Notes: generated from the sequence alone by a model not told the origin. Positions 34,646 through 46,684 are shown, numbered from the stretch's first letter. The stretch: DNA of 64,000 nt from Aldrovandia affinis (GCA_029706075.1 JAINUG010000005.1:4267001-4331000), one strand, 5' to 3'. Made by a program: numbers and translations.

Positions 34646-36770
34646 CAGAGATAAAACATATTATTAACATCAACAATAATAATAGTAATAATTAGACTAT
34701 ATCATGACTATAAATATATACAAAAAGTACATCATGTTTTACAAAAAAGTAACACTTGTATTTATTTGCAACCCAATGATAAAGTATTGTCTATTTACTG
34801 TCACTGTTTTTGGCAATACTTTTCCAGCATACAAGTTAATATCAGATTGTATTTATTAAAATGTCAATAGAATTGTATTACCAATACACACAATGAGGAC
34901 TGGACAGTATCACTGTAATGGGGGTAGAAATAGTAGAAACAGGTGGCAGAAAATAGAGAATGATTGGAATGATTTATATATAGAAATCATTGGGAGGGAC
35001 AGATATGACTGTTTTGAATATTGGGGGTGCCCATGCCCCCCACTCATTACGCCTATGCTAAAAATCCCCACTATGACAGATCCTTACCAGCAAGCTACAC
35101 CACCCATTTCTGTCAATTTGAAGTGAAGACTAAAATGCATATAAGTTCATGCATGCCCATGTTCATGCTATTGGAAGGAATAGTGGGCTCTTTGACAGAT
35201 GCATAGAAAGGGCAACCCACATTATCTTTCAGATGCATATTTATTTATTTTCCATTTTAACAACTGTAGATGATTTATGGTAGGCTTTGCAAGTAAACAT
35301 GGACTTATTTTTCAGTGCTTAGCAGCAAAAAAAAGTCTCACAGATTTGGTTTACATCAGCAGGGAAGGTTCCTTTTTCAAAATCATGCTGGCATCTCTCC
35401 CACCGGAGTAACCAACACTGACAGCGACAGATTGAGGCCGAGTCTTGGAGCCATGACAAATATTAGAATTAATATGAACACACCATGTTGATGAATGCTC
35501 AACCTGGCCTATTTTTTCTGCAAAATGGTCATGTTGCTGTTCACTTTGATTCCAAATGGAAAAGAATAGAATAAGACTGAGGATGCCCAACTTTCCTTAA
35601 AGTTACTTTTTAACTTTTTTTTAACTTGAATGAATATTAGTTCTTAAAATTGTATTTGATGCCAACTCAATATTTTGTGTATTTTTTTCAGTTCACATGC
35701 ATCTCCAGAGAGTATCCAACATAGTGTAAAGAATCCTTGCCTCCTACTCCCACTCAACTATGGTATATCTGTGACAATATTTACTGTAGACATTTTAAAA
35801 ATAGCTTTGACTTTCATTGCCCTGAGTCTCTGAGGGAAAAAATGTAGACCTGAAATCTCAGTTTGACATGATACGCAGTCTCAGTTGTATTATCGCATCC
35901 TTCGTGTACTGCAAAAGTAACATCTCTGTTGAGAGGATACAGTGAGAGTTTACAACACTGCTGCAGATGAAGAGTAGGAGGTAGAGGTATGAGTCACCTG
36001 GTCTGTGTGGGAAGCCCAGAGAGAGAGAGAGACTCGGAACCCAGTCATCGCCTCCCTTGCCGCCACCCTCATCGACCTCAATGAGAACCTTCCACCCATC
36101 TACGACTGCTGAATCACTCTCAAAAGGAGCAGTCAGCCCACCGTTTAGCTGAAACTACAGCATATTTTACACCTTTAATGACAGCATATGGCAATCCCAC
36201 TGGACCCATGTGCGGTAGCCCGAATGAGAACAGGAAATGGCAGTACATTGGTACTGTACAGTGGGAGGGAATGGTCGAGTTGGCATGATCCTTTTACTAA
36301 CCAGCATCTGAGAATGCCCCACGGGCCCCTGCAGCAAGCACACGTATTGTAACCCAGTCGGCTTGCATTAATAGTAGTTCTACAGTCACTGGAGAGAGCC
36401 ATGAAACATTGATGAGCACTTTTTCTCTCTCTTTCTCTCGCTCTCTCTGATTTTGTGTCAGCATGCTGCTCCTCTGATTCTTGTTCTCATCCATCTCTCT
36501 TTTTACCACCCTACCCCCCTCAAACCCTCTGATTCCCTGATTATATCATTTGCGCATAGCAAGCAAATTTATTTTAATGATAGGATCCTGATAGTCTTGT
36601 GTAAATATATTTTAAGGAACAGAATAGCCATGGGTTCCCTTTATCACTGTTTGTCACGGTTTGCCTCATCGTAATTGTACTTTTATAACTGGTCCAGATG
36701 ACCACTGTACTGAGAAGTCTTCATCCAGCATGACTACCTTTAACTGTGTTTTTTTTCTCCCTTTTTTCCT
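34646..36770. other. gab3: Intron 2 stretch without recognised features
   Basis: Mostly AT-rich unique DNA with short (GA)n runs at 36018-36030 and a CT-rich run at 36421-36448. Nothing else recognised. Confidence 0.4.
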
Positions 36771-36774
36771 TTTT

Positions 36775-36960
36775 TCTCAATTGAATAGCCAATTGTACCC
36801 TAAAGCCGTCAACCGTAACTCTGGTACACCCAGAGCCACTCTTATACACGGCAAGCTCATTTTCTCTCCGGCCTCCCCTGGGGCAGACAGCCAGTCGCCA
36901 CCCCTGGGCTCAAACCCCAGCTAGTGCCTTTACTGTTGCACCACCCTGCGGGCCCCACCT
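36775..36960 (-). mobile_element. tRNA-derived SINE, minus strand
   Basis: Read on the minus strand: GGGTGGTGCAACAGTAAAGG (A-box-like) and GGGGTTTGAGCCCAG (B-box-like), then a body ending near an ATTGGCTATTCAATT stretch. It is similar in its end to the repeats at 32035-32445 and 60300-60440. Confidence 0.5.
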
Positions 36961-37861
36961 CTGACTGGCTTAAGTCCAGGATGTACTGTTCAGTCTTTGA
37001 TCTTTCTCTTTGTTTCCATCTGTTCAATGCTTTTACTGTTTTGGGGGGGTTTATATCTGCCACAGGACAAATCCCCCTTCAGGGGCCAATCAAGTTCTCT
37101 ATCTATCAATTCAACTGTAGCCACTAGAGAGGCCATGTCACTGTTTTAAGCAACTTCAATATCAGTATCATATCAATATCAGATTTGTTTTTTATATATA
37201 AAATGTAATGCAGAAAATATTTTTAAGCAAATGCAGTAAATTTGGACAATTATATTGGAAGATGGCTCCTTATGCCATATGTTTTAATTTAATTTAATGT
37301 ATTTGTATATCACTAATATGGTCCAACTGAATGTAATGCAATAATGCATTGACACAATGAAACAAATCTAGGAAAAATGGGCATTAAAAATGTTAGTACA
37401 TTAGGGAACAGTGCCAGGCTGAATGGTTAGAGGACGCTGTGTGAAGGAGGGCAGTCCTAAGTCAAATTGGCAGAAGGGGTGTCTGGCCACCCCCATCACA
37501 AGGAGGAGCAGGCTGGCATTTAAGATGGGATCAGTGTTTGGACCACCACCCCGCCACCGCCTGTCTGGCCTGCCCCCACCTCGCCCCATAGGATCTCATG
37601 CTCCATCACTTTTGAGTTTTCGCCCCAGTGCACCACATGGCTAATGCCGCTAGAGACATGCAGTGCAGCAAATGTTACATAACATCATGGGTGCAGATCC
37701 CTGCTGACTGTCAGGTGAGCTGTCACTGGTCAAGCACATCAAACCTGTCCACAGCGTGTTCATTTTCCTTACTTCTGTAGAACACTCTTATTTCCTGTAA
37801 CCTGGGGATGGGGTAGGATTAGATTTGGGAAAATAAGAGATTATAATTTTTATTATGGTTG

Positions 37862-37864
<3 letters not shown>

Positions 37865-37949
<85 letters not shown>
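37865..37949 (+). repeat. (ATT)28 microsatellite
   Basis: About 85 bp of uninterrupted ATT trinucleotides in intron 2. Confidence 0.97.
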
Positions 37950-37952
<3 letters not shown>

Positions 37953-38324
37953 ATTACCAAAACCTGAACTGAGCAGTGGAAGAAAGTAAGAGTCGACTTT
38001 TACTCTTTTTCCTACATCTGGACAATTTTATGTTTGGAGAAAGCCAAAGGAAGCCTTCAATCTGCATTGCCTGTTCCCAACTTTTAAAAATGGTGGTGGA
38101 TATATTGTGGTATGGACAGCCATCTCTTGGGAGTCATCACTCTGCATGGTAGAATTCAGTGGCGGGCCGTGCATTTCACACCTAGGCCTTCAGTAGTGCT
38201 CCGTCTGAATCAATCCACCCCTCAATAACTATTTTATGGCTATAAAAGCCATCTTATTGTTATGTTTTGAGTGTCTGTTCGGTTTGTTTTTGCACTTTGT
38301 TTATTTATCTTTCTTCAGTCATGT

Positions 38325-40674
38325 CCACGAGGCATCTTCCATCGCCTAATACCAACAGTGTGGATGAGGCATACCAGGACTTCTGCAGTGTGCTAGTGAA
38401 AGCAGCCAAAAAATCCATCCCACGTGGACGTCGCAATAGCTACAAACCATGCTGGGATGCGGAGTGTGAGAATCTTTACTGCGCCTTCCTCCGGGCTCCT
38501 GCAGGAACCGAGTCAAACAGGGCTGCTACAGCCCTGTTGTCAAGACTCGGTCGGAGGAGACAAGAGCGCTGGGAGGAGGCTGTCAATACCATCGACTTCT
38601 CACACTCCAGCCGCAAGGCATGGAGTATCCTGAACAACCTCACTGGCAGGTCAAGACTCCCCTCGTCACTGCCCCATTTCTGCAAATAAAATCGCATCTC
38701 AATTTGTGAAAAATGGGGTATACGAGGTAAAAAGACCGCGAGTCATCACGACTGTGGCAAAAGAAGTGTCTGACCTCTGGAGGGCCCCAACACCTAGTAG
38801 CGACAACATCTCCGGTAAATTCACACCGGAGGAGTTCGCTACTGCCCTCCAGCACATAAAGCCAGGAAAAGCTCCGGGCCCTGACTCCATCTGCCCGGAG
38901 CTTATACTCCATGCTACACCTGCTCTGAAGTCCTGGTTAAGAGCTTTCCTCTCTTCCTGCTTGCGCCAACTGAAGATCCCCAAAATCTGGAGAAGAGCCC
39001 TAGTTGTCGCGATCCTGAAGCCGAATAAGCCTGAAGGGGACCCTAAGAGCTACCGTCCCATCTCTCTGCTCTGCATCCCCTTCAAGATCCTTGAGCGTCT
39101 TATTTACGCCCGCGTCGAACCGATTGTTGACCCACTGCTCCCCCGGGAGCAGGCTGGGTTCCGACGCGGGAGATCGACCGTAGACCAAGTCACTTTGTTG
39201 ACCCAAGACATCGAGGACAGCTTCTTGGCCAAAAAGAAGGCTGGAGCCATTTTTGTCGATCTGACGGCTGCCTACGATACCGTATGGCATCGTGGCCTCA
39301 CCTGCAAGCTGCTCCGCCTGCTGCCGGACAGGCACATGGTCAGAATGATCATGGAGCTTGTCCGAAATCGCAGCTTCACCCTCACCACCGGTAGCGGACA
39401 GCGAAGTAGGTTACGATGCCTCAAGAACGGCGTCCCCCAGGGATCGGTCCTGGCCCCCCTCCTCTATAACATCTACACCTATGACTTGCCTGACACAGTC
39501 TCGCGGAAGTATGCCTATGCAGATGACCTCGCGTTGGTGTACTCTGCTGGAGACTGGCAGTCATTGGAGGGGACATTAGGCCAGGATATGAAGACACTAG
39601 TGGCATACCTCCAGAAATGGAGATTGAAGCTCAGCGAGGCAAAGACGGTGTCGGCAGCCTTCCATCTTTACAACAAGGAGGCCAAACGTGAGCTCTGAGT
39701 AAATATCGGCGGAATACCCCTGCCATGTTGCGCTGAGCCAACATACCTCGGCGTGACACTGGACAGGTCGCTCACGTTTCGCAGACACCTCGCGTCACTG
39801 CGCAAGAAGCTAACATCTCGTGTGGCATTGATGAGGCGACTAGTCCGGTCAGGCTGGGGCACCGGGGCAAGAACACTGCGTACGGCTGCCCTGGCCCTTG
39901 TCTACTCGACTAGTGAGTACTGCGCACCAGTATGGTGTCGCAGTGCTCACACCCGCCTCATCGATACGCCTATCAACGAAGCATTGCGCATTGTGACAGG
40001 ATGCCTGCGTCCCACTCCTGTGGACAACCTCTCCATCCTTGCAGGCATCCAGCCCGCTGGGCTTCGCCGTGCGGGAGCCATAGCACGTCTCACATGCCGG
40101 GCCATGGAGCCAAACCATCTGCTTCATGAAAGGCTCACTCTAACAGCTGAGCCTCCCCGGCGCCTCAAGTCGAGACGCCCATTTGTGCCTGCCGCACGGG
40201 AACTCCTGCAGCAATGCAGCGACCTTAATATCAGTGCGGCACGGTGGGTGGATTACACCTGGAGCACGGAGTGGGAGAAAAACACCTCTAGACTCCGTGA
40301 CTTCATCCCAGACGCCGGTCCTCCCCATCGGGGTGGACCTGCCCGACTGGCGTGGGTGAGGCTTAACCGCCTCCCGGACTGGCGTCGGGCGTTTCTGCTC
40401 ATCGATGCACAGATGGGGCTTGGCCTCTGCGCGGCCTGCGAGTGTGGCGCAGAGGAACAAACCGCAGACCATGTCATCCTGGATTGCCCGATTTATCGGG
40501 CACCCAATGGGATCCATGGTCTGTCGGTTTTGGATGACGACACGGTGACATGGCTGCTGGAGGTGTGCCCGAAATATAGCCTGGGTGAACCCCTAGGCTT
40601 GAGGTGGTAAAGGATAGCCCCTCGCCCCGAGCCTAGGGGAGCAGGAAAATAATATACCCAAACGAAGAAGAAGA
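38325..40674 (+). mobile_element. Non-LTR retrotransposon (I/Jockey-group type), nearly complete 3' half
   Basis: It is flanked by an 8-bp duplication AGTCATGT (38317-38324, 40675-40682) and ends in (GAA)n. ORF2 starts within the region after the endonuclease. A first frame runs to 38689, and a second runs 38706-40610 with two stops near 39696-39736. RT motifs are REQAGFRRGRSTVDQV, AIFVDLTAAYDTVWH, GVPQGSVLAPLLYNIY and YAYADDLALV (catalytic). The C-terminal metal-binding-like segment is CECGAEEQTADHVILDCP. Only a frameshift and two stops interrupt it, so it is a fairly young copy. It is related to the minus-strand LINE at 4217-5392. Confidence 0.92.
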
Positions 40675-41356
40675 AGTCATGTTTCATTCTCGTTCTGTCA
40701 TGCACTTCGGGAAATTCTATGTTTAGTTTTTTCCGTCTTCGTTTCTAATCTCGTTTTACTTCCTTCTTACTTTCTAATTACACTTTGTATATATTAGTTA
40801 GATGTATATAGTACTAACCAACTAATCTACTAACATTAGGGATTTAGATTAAGTTACTAACACTACTAATCACTAATTATCTCACGCTTCTAACTATCGC
40901 TGTCATTCTCTCTCATGAAACATGACTGAAGAAAGATAAATAAACAAAGTGCAAAAACAAACCGAACAAACACCCATTGCCGTTGCATCGCAGATAGATA
41001 ACTCGTGTATCCAGAATAAATGACTTTACTGAAGAAAAAAACCGGGCGTGCTACAGCTGCGACACACATAAAAAAGCATCAATAATAATAACCTCATAAA
41101 ATTGCAATATTATTTAGGAAAATAGCAACATTTTACTCACCAAAAATCCTTATTATTTGTACACAAAATCCATCCTCCTTTCTTTCCTCAAAAAGAGTTC
41201 AATTACTCTGTCATACAGATTATCCGTGTGTTTCAGTTCCATCAAGAAATCCTTTTCTATCGCCATCGAAGCTAATGCTGAATGTCGAGCCTGTCCTGTC
41301 GTATTTCTGGCATAAGTTTGAATTCGCTTTAGGGCTGAAAATGTCCGCTCAAATGT

Positions 41357-41874
41357 CTGAATCACAGACTGATGTTAATTATATTTTGTCCATGAATACT
41401 TATTAAATAATTCCAAATGGTCTGTTCGCTTCCTTTCATAGCTGTTCCCCTGGTTGCGCTGCATCCAGACGTGTATTTTCATATTAAAGCATTTAACCAA
41501 TCACATTACATCATAGTCAGACACTCTCTGACTATCCAATCAAAGGGTGTGAATACGCTGACGTTACCTAGGCCTTCTAGAAGGCCTTCGTGTCCCCAAC
41601 TCAAAATCTGATTGGTTGAAGCAACAGTTTGATCAACACTTATTTTATGCTACAGGGCCTGCAGAACGGATTGTGAAGGCCTCCGGGCAGATTTCTTTGA
41701 CCCTGGCAACAAATGATGGCTGAAATATGATTGGTTGAATGCTTTAATATGAAAAAACACATCTGGATGCAGCGCAACCAGGGGAACAGCTATGAAAGGA
41801 AGCGAACAGACCATTTGGAATTATTTAATAAGTATTCATGGACTAAATATAATTAACATCAGTCTGTGATTCAG
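41357..41874. repeat. Long inverted repeat, two 147-bp arms
   Basis: Left arm 41357-41503 and right arm 41728-41874 are near-identical inverses of 147 bp each (left begins CTGAATCACAGACTGATGTT; right ends AACATCAGTCTGTGATTCAG). The loop is 224 bp and contains a short palindrome AAGGCCTTCTAGAAGGCCTT-like sequence near 41571-41590. It lies in the hAT element next to the transposase C-terminal coding segment. Confidence 0.9.
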
Positions 41875-41974
41875 ATATTTTTTAGGCCAGCAGAGAAGGC
41901 CTTGCAGGCCCTGACGGCCCACCACTGGTAGAATTATAACCAATAAATATGAAGTCATTTTGGTGACCAGGTGC

Positions 41975-42345
41975 ACCCTATGGCATAAACATTGTTTCCT
42001 CAAGATCTTCCAATATTCTAATATGATAACACCCACATACACACTGCTAAATGGATTCAAGAGTGGTTTTATGAACACCAGGATGTCAAACACCTTCCAT
42101 GGCCTTCCCAGTCACCTATCATGATTGGGACATAATTCCAATCATCTCAACATCATTGAACCTGGGAAGGTCTGGGAAGTAGATTTCCATCCCCTTCATC
42201 TCTCAATGAACTGGAGGCTTTTGTCCTTGAAGAATGGTCCAATATCGCACTAGAAACAGTTACAAATTGTATAACAGTATTCCAAGAAGGACTGAAGCTG
42301 TTCTGAAGACAAAGGGTGACACAATTCTTTAATTAAGTATTAATA
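41975..42345 (+). mobile_element. Tc1-like transposase C-terminal remnant
   Basis: Decayed coding reads AKWIQEWFYEHQDVKHLPWP, SQSP..., then LNELEAFVLEEWSNIALETV, the usual C-terminal helices of Tc1 transposases. It has stops and no recognisable terminal repeats. Confidence 0.65.
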
Positions 42346-43676
42346 TATTGTTGGGTCTTTCCATTATGTTGTCTACCAAGAGAGAGAGAGCGAGAGAAAG
42401 ATTTTATTATTCACTTTCATTATTCTGCATGTATTCTTGCCTAACCTTGTATTTATATGTCTTATATTTTTTTATTTTCCCATTCTATCCAAATAATAGC
42501 AGCAAAATTTATGAGAATTCTACCCTGAATAACATGCTGCTGACAGTAATTAATGGCATTTATTTACACAATGCAACTTAATGTATTACCTTTTCAAAGC
42601 AGTGTCCCCATGCTATGGCTTATTATGGCTTGTTGTATCATCTCTTGTGTGTCTCACCACTGAAGATAACTTTAGACCAAAGCGGAAAGTGGTGCTGTGC
42701 TGTGCTGTTTGCTGAGTGTTCTGTACTGTAAGACACTTGAAAGGAATGGTAGTGTTGTGATTCAACCCTACTTCTGATCTTCAGCTTCAATCTGTATAGA
42801 GAAAGAGTGGATCACTGGCAGGGGACCAGCACTCCTTTTTTTGAGGTGTATTGTTGCTGAAGAGGCTGATGGCTGATGATGTTTTCATTCTGTATGAGTC
42901 AAACTAGTGTATCACTGTAACAGAAGTTCCTGAAAGAATAATAAAGAATGTAGAGCTTTTCTGCTATCAGTTGTCATAAAAGGAGATACAAGGAGAGCTT
43001 TAATAGTTTTTTATTTAAATTGTGAATCAGTATGTAAACCCAACCTGCACCCAAATCCTTCAAAGTTCAATTAATGTATTTATAGCCATTGGTTCTGCGC
43101 CCTCTGCTGGATGGTCTTAACCTTTAACCCTCAATGGAATAATGCTTGATTTAAAGCTACTGTAAAATTATGTTCAGGAGAAATTTGCATGCAAGAACAC
43201 ACTGGTGGCTATCTTGGCTATAATGGAAGGTCCCAATTTAATAAAAATAAAAATAATAATAACGACAATGAAGGCAAGTGCATGATAATTCTTCAGATAG
43301 AATAGAAAAAGTGATGCATGACTCGGTTTGGTTGCTAGAAACCAATCAAAAGCCTGTTCTGGAAGCTAATGGAACAAACATCAATGATGAGGATGCCCAC
43401 AACAGGATTAAAAAAACCTTCTCCATCATCCTTTTTTACAGAAAATTCCTCTGCATGTATGTCTGTTGTGTGTGTGTACCTGTGTTTGGTTGTGTGTTTC
43501 TGTGTGTATGTTATCAACTTTACAGTATGTGTGAAAAAGAGGGCATGAGTGAGTGCTACTTTTAAAATTATACTGTAAACATCTAAAATATGTAATTGTG
43601 TGTAAAAAATATTATGGAGTAAGAAAAAAACATTCCCCCATTCTCTCCCTTCTCTCTCTCTCTGTCTGTCTCACAG
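42346..43676. other. gab3: End of intron 2
   Basis: AT-rich DNA, with (GT)n-like runs near 43470-43505 and a CT-rich polypyrimidine tract just before exon 3. Nothing else recognised. Confidence 0.5.
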
Positions 43677-43866
43677 ACTCAGACAGTTTCTCCCAGCAGC
43701 CCTCACCTGCCAGCTCCACCCACACATCCCGCATCACCAGCCATGACCTCAGCACAGATGCCAACACCACAGAGGGCAGCCGCAGCCGCAGTGAGTCAGA
43801 GTCCAGCCTGCCCCCTGACTACCTCATCCTCTCACAGTGTGAGACCGGGAGGGTCAGCATCACTAG
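43677..43866 (+). CDS. gab3: gab3 exon 3: Ser-rich linker after PH domain
   Basis: Encodes about residues 126-189: DSDSFSQQPSPASSTHTSRI, ..., SRSESESSLPPDYLILSQCE, TGRVSIT(S). It corresponds to the SESELLFLPDYLVLSNCETG segment of mammalian GAB3, a GAB3-specific feature. The acceptor is TCTCACAG. The frame requires the donor ACTAG|GCAAGT, a GC-type donor, to give phase 2 into exon 4. No GT donor in the right phase was seen nearby. Confidence 0.92.
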
Positions 43867-44482
43867 GCAAGTCGCCATGGAATCCCAAGCCCCGTTTAAT
43901 GCTCAACAGCTGGGTGGGTGGGAGGTGGGATGGGGCATGGAGCACTCTTTGCTACCACATCCTGCATTTTCCTGTCCCATTTCCTTCTTTCAAATGAAAT
44001 AATTCAAGGCTGTGTCACTAATGCATTCAGGTCATTGAAATTGAATTCATACAAGAACACAAAACAGTTTCTCAAGCTAAACTGCATGTGAAGGCAGTGT
44101 GGTATAGTGGTTAGGGAACTGGGCTTGTAACGTTAAGGTTGCAGGTTCAATCCCCAGCTGGGACACTGCCGTTGTACCTTGAGCAAGGTACTTAACCTGA
44201 ATTGCTTCAGTTAATATCCAGCTGTATAAATGGATTGTAAAGAAATGTAAACTGTAAGTCGCTCTGGATAAGAGCGTCTTGCTAAATTCCTGTAATGTAA
44301 TGTAATGTAATGAAGGCTATACCAACTATTAAAATATTCTCTTTTTAATCATTATATGTTGTAATTATTTGTAATCAGTTATATGTTATGTCTGCCCTTT
44401 TATAATGATTCAGTTATTTCAGACTTTGTTTATAATGAACATAACATTTAAAAAAAAATTTTTTGTTTTCTTGGTTTAACAG
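43867..44482 (+). other. gab3: gab3 intron 3, GC-AG type
   Basis: Starts AG|GCAAGT, the classic consensus of GC donors used by the major spliceosome, and ends TTTAACAG. It contains the SINE at 44096-44310. The rest is unique AT-rich DNA. Confidence 0.85.
44096..44310 (+). mobile_element. tRNA-derived SINE with L2-type tail
   Basis: Head AGTGTGGTATAGTGGTTAGG (A box) and GGTTGCAGGTTCAATCCCC (B box), body ACCTTGAGCAAGGTACTTAA, tail GTAAGTCGCTCTGGATAAGA, GCGTCTTGCTAAATTCC and (TGTAA)n. A 7-bp duplication TGAAGGC is at 44089-44095 and 44311-44317. It lies in the short intron 3. Confidence 0.93.
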
Positions 44483-44940
44483 CTGTTCAAACTCAGAGAG
44501 GTCTCTGGAGCAGAGCTCATCAGACAACAACTTCGAGGATGTTTTCCTGTCCCCTCTCTGCACCAATCAGGCACTGTCCCCTTTCCTCTTGGTCGGACCG
44601 TCAGAGCCCCCACTCAGCACCCCCTCTTCCTCCACACCTCTGGAGAGGCTGTCTGAGTTTTCCTCCTCCTGCTCCTCAACGTCCCCGACTCAGACGCTCC
44701 ACCCTGTTCCAAACTTTTTCCAGTTTGACAAGCCGGCCACCACTCTGTCCCCAGAAGGCAGCATGGATGGTCACACGCCGCCTCCCCCTCCCCGGCCCCC
44801 TAAACCCATTCGCTTCTCTGAGCGACACACGGACAACGGGTCTTATCATATGCTTAGGAGTGGTGAAGGGCTGTTCACACTTCAGCCAGCCCCCATCCCC
44901 CGGAGAATCTCTCTGGCAAGCCTGGATCATGTTCGGAGAG
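44483..44940 (+). CDS. gab3: gab3 exon 4: Ser/Pro-rich region with GRB2-type proline motif
   Basis: Encodes residues 189-342. It opens CSNSERSLEQSSSDNNFEDV and matches the SNSDRSLEQ...FDDVF block of mammalian GAB3. TPPPPPRPPKP (about 288-297) is a typical SH3-binding motif. PIPRRISLASLDHVRRG near the end contains an RRxS basophilic phosphorylation site that could bind 14-3-3. The donor is AGAG|GTACAG, phase 1. Confidence 0.96.
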
Positions 44941-45237
44941 GTACAGTATAACTTACATAAGCTTGGATAACTCAGGAAGCCCAGGAAGGAACACTGCCGT
45001 TTCGCCATTTAGTTAGGTACCTCACCTGAATATCTTCCATAAAATATCCTGCTGTATAAAAGGATAGCATGTATACAAATATGTAAATATTTGGTCAGTT
45101 TGTAACATCTTCAAAAAAATCCTACTACTGTTATTTCCAGGGAATACTTTTTCCCTATACTGATAGACTCACATATGTTGAATGAAGTACATAGTAAAAT
45201 AACTGCCCTGAAATTTTCTGTTGAACCATGATTCCCT

Positions 45238-45550
45238 TGCGGGTGGCACATAGCGTAGCATCCATATTTGGCTAGTCCTACACGAGGGTGAGCTGCCTAT
45301 CAGGGATGCGTTTCGAAACCCATCTCTGCCAGGCCGGCCCTGGCCATTAGTCGCAATCAGGGGCGACATTTGGCTGTCTGCTCGTGAGGGAGGGGGGAGG
45401 GTGGCTGGAACAAACTCGCTGTCAGGCACGTAAGGGTGTCTCCAGAAAGGGGGTCGGTGAGTTCCGTCTTTAAGGAGGCAGATCATCGCTGGCCTCGGAG
45501 AGTAGCTTGCCCTGTAGAGACGGGCGGCGAGTTCGTGGGGAAGGGTTAAT
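45238..45550 (+). mobile_element. tRNA-derived SINE, second copy
   Basis: Shares with 12403-12674 (inverted) the head GCGGGTGGCACATAGCGTAG, CTATCAGGGATGCG, GTTTCGAAACCCATCTCTGC, AAGGGTGTCTCCAGAAAGG, GAGTTCGTGGGGAAGGGTTA. The two copies differ at many positions, so the family is old. Confidence 0.7.
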
Positions 45551-46200
45551 TAAGATAAATAGAGGGTATAATTGGCTTCCAAACTCGAGAGTTAAACGGG
45601 GAAATATTCTTATAAAACTAAATTTATGAGAAAAAAATATATGATTACATTTCTTACCACAAAGGGGCCAAAATACTAAAACTTTCCTGTGATTACAATT
45701 GCAATTTAGAATTTAGTTGTTTGGTAGTCGCTTTTATACAAAGCGACTTGTAAGAGTGCATTAATATGGCTAGAGATCATCGCCAGAGCTATCAAACAGT
45801 AAGCTACAGTCTAATCATATCTTTTATCATGTATTTTTTATACTTTCTATGAATGATGTGCAAGTGAATCACATCATTCAATAGTCATACTGCTAGAGTG
45901 AATCAGAAAAAAAGGACCAGAGAACATGTATTGTAAAGAACATGTTAAAAAATAAATACAAAGAACTGTTTACATCTACTGATGAAATGGATAATTAAAT
46001 AATCTTTCTGGTCTTTCTAGTAGAATCACAGGCAGGAACATTTTTTATCTGTAATTGTGCATATTTTTTTATTTTGTTGTTGTTGTTTTGTTTTCTGTAA
46101 AACAACACTTTGTTTACAGGCTTGTGCAAAGGAAGTTTTACTTTTACTTTACATGTTTTACTTCACCTTATATTATGTCATATGGGTCTGCGGAACATTG

Positions 46201-46684
46201 ATATCGTCACCTTCTTAAAATAATGGCCTAAGTCATATTTTCAAGTTTTTCAAAAAACATAATAAACTGAACCAAATATAGAATATATGATATTTATTAA
46301 TCATTTCACACAAAAAGGTTATGACAATATACATACAAATAACGCTGTCTGTCAATTATGTAACATAAGAGGATTAGATTACTTAGGCCACTTTACGAAC
46401 ATGCCGTTGTGATTTAGGCTATTTTAAACCTGATTTAGGCCAAATTACTTCTGGAGTAAGTGACTTAGGCAAGCAGCCGCCATCTTGAAAGCTTGTAAAA
46501 CGGCCTAAGTCACACTCTTGAAGTAAGCCATTATACTACCGGGGTAGGAACAGCAGGATCTTTTCAATTAAGGATGTAGGCAATTTTACCAGAGGTGGCC
46601 AGCATCATGAAGAGATGACTTAGGCAAAAAAATCATTTTCCTCAAAAAATGACTTAGGCCATTATTTTAAGAAGGTGACGATAT
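46201..46684. mobile_element. MITE with perfect 36-bp inverted repeats
   Basis: ATATCGTCACCTTCTTAAAA... at 46201-46236 is the exact inverse of 46649-46684. Inside, the motif GGCCTAAGTCA recurs in both orientations. A TA sits at each edge, suggesting a Tc1/mariner-type or related TA-target element. No coding capacity. Perfect arms suggest a recent insertion. Confidence 0.9.

Larger units (their letters stand above)
38157..41927 (-). mobile_element. hAT transposon remnant with inserted LINE
   Basis: Terminal inverted repeats CAGTGGCGGGCCGT and the inverse ACGGCCCACCACTG are flanked by a perfect 8-bp duplication GTAGAATT (38149-38156, 41928-41935). On the minus strand at 41365-41153 lies FERTFSALKRIQTYARNTTG, QARHSALASMAIEKD and ELFLRKERRMDFVYK, the hAT C-terminal dimerisation region, confirming the superfamily. 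The rest of the transposase is missing. A LINE lies at 38325-40674, and two foldback structures lie inside (38268-38324 with 40918-40975; 41357-41874). Confidence 0.9.

Noticed and set aside
37865..37949. CRISPR-like or other regular array
   Set aside because: It is a simple ATT microsatellite; this is a vertebrate genome and no spaced repeats were seen anywhere.
38706..40610. A host reverse-transcriptase gene
   Set aside because: Stops, a (GAA)n tail and an 8-bp target duplication show a LINE insertion.
43867..44002. Continuation of exon 3 past 43866 (QVAMESQAPF...)
   Set aside because: The sequence has no GAB3 similarity and would need a donor in phase 2 that is not present; the GC donor fits.
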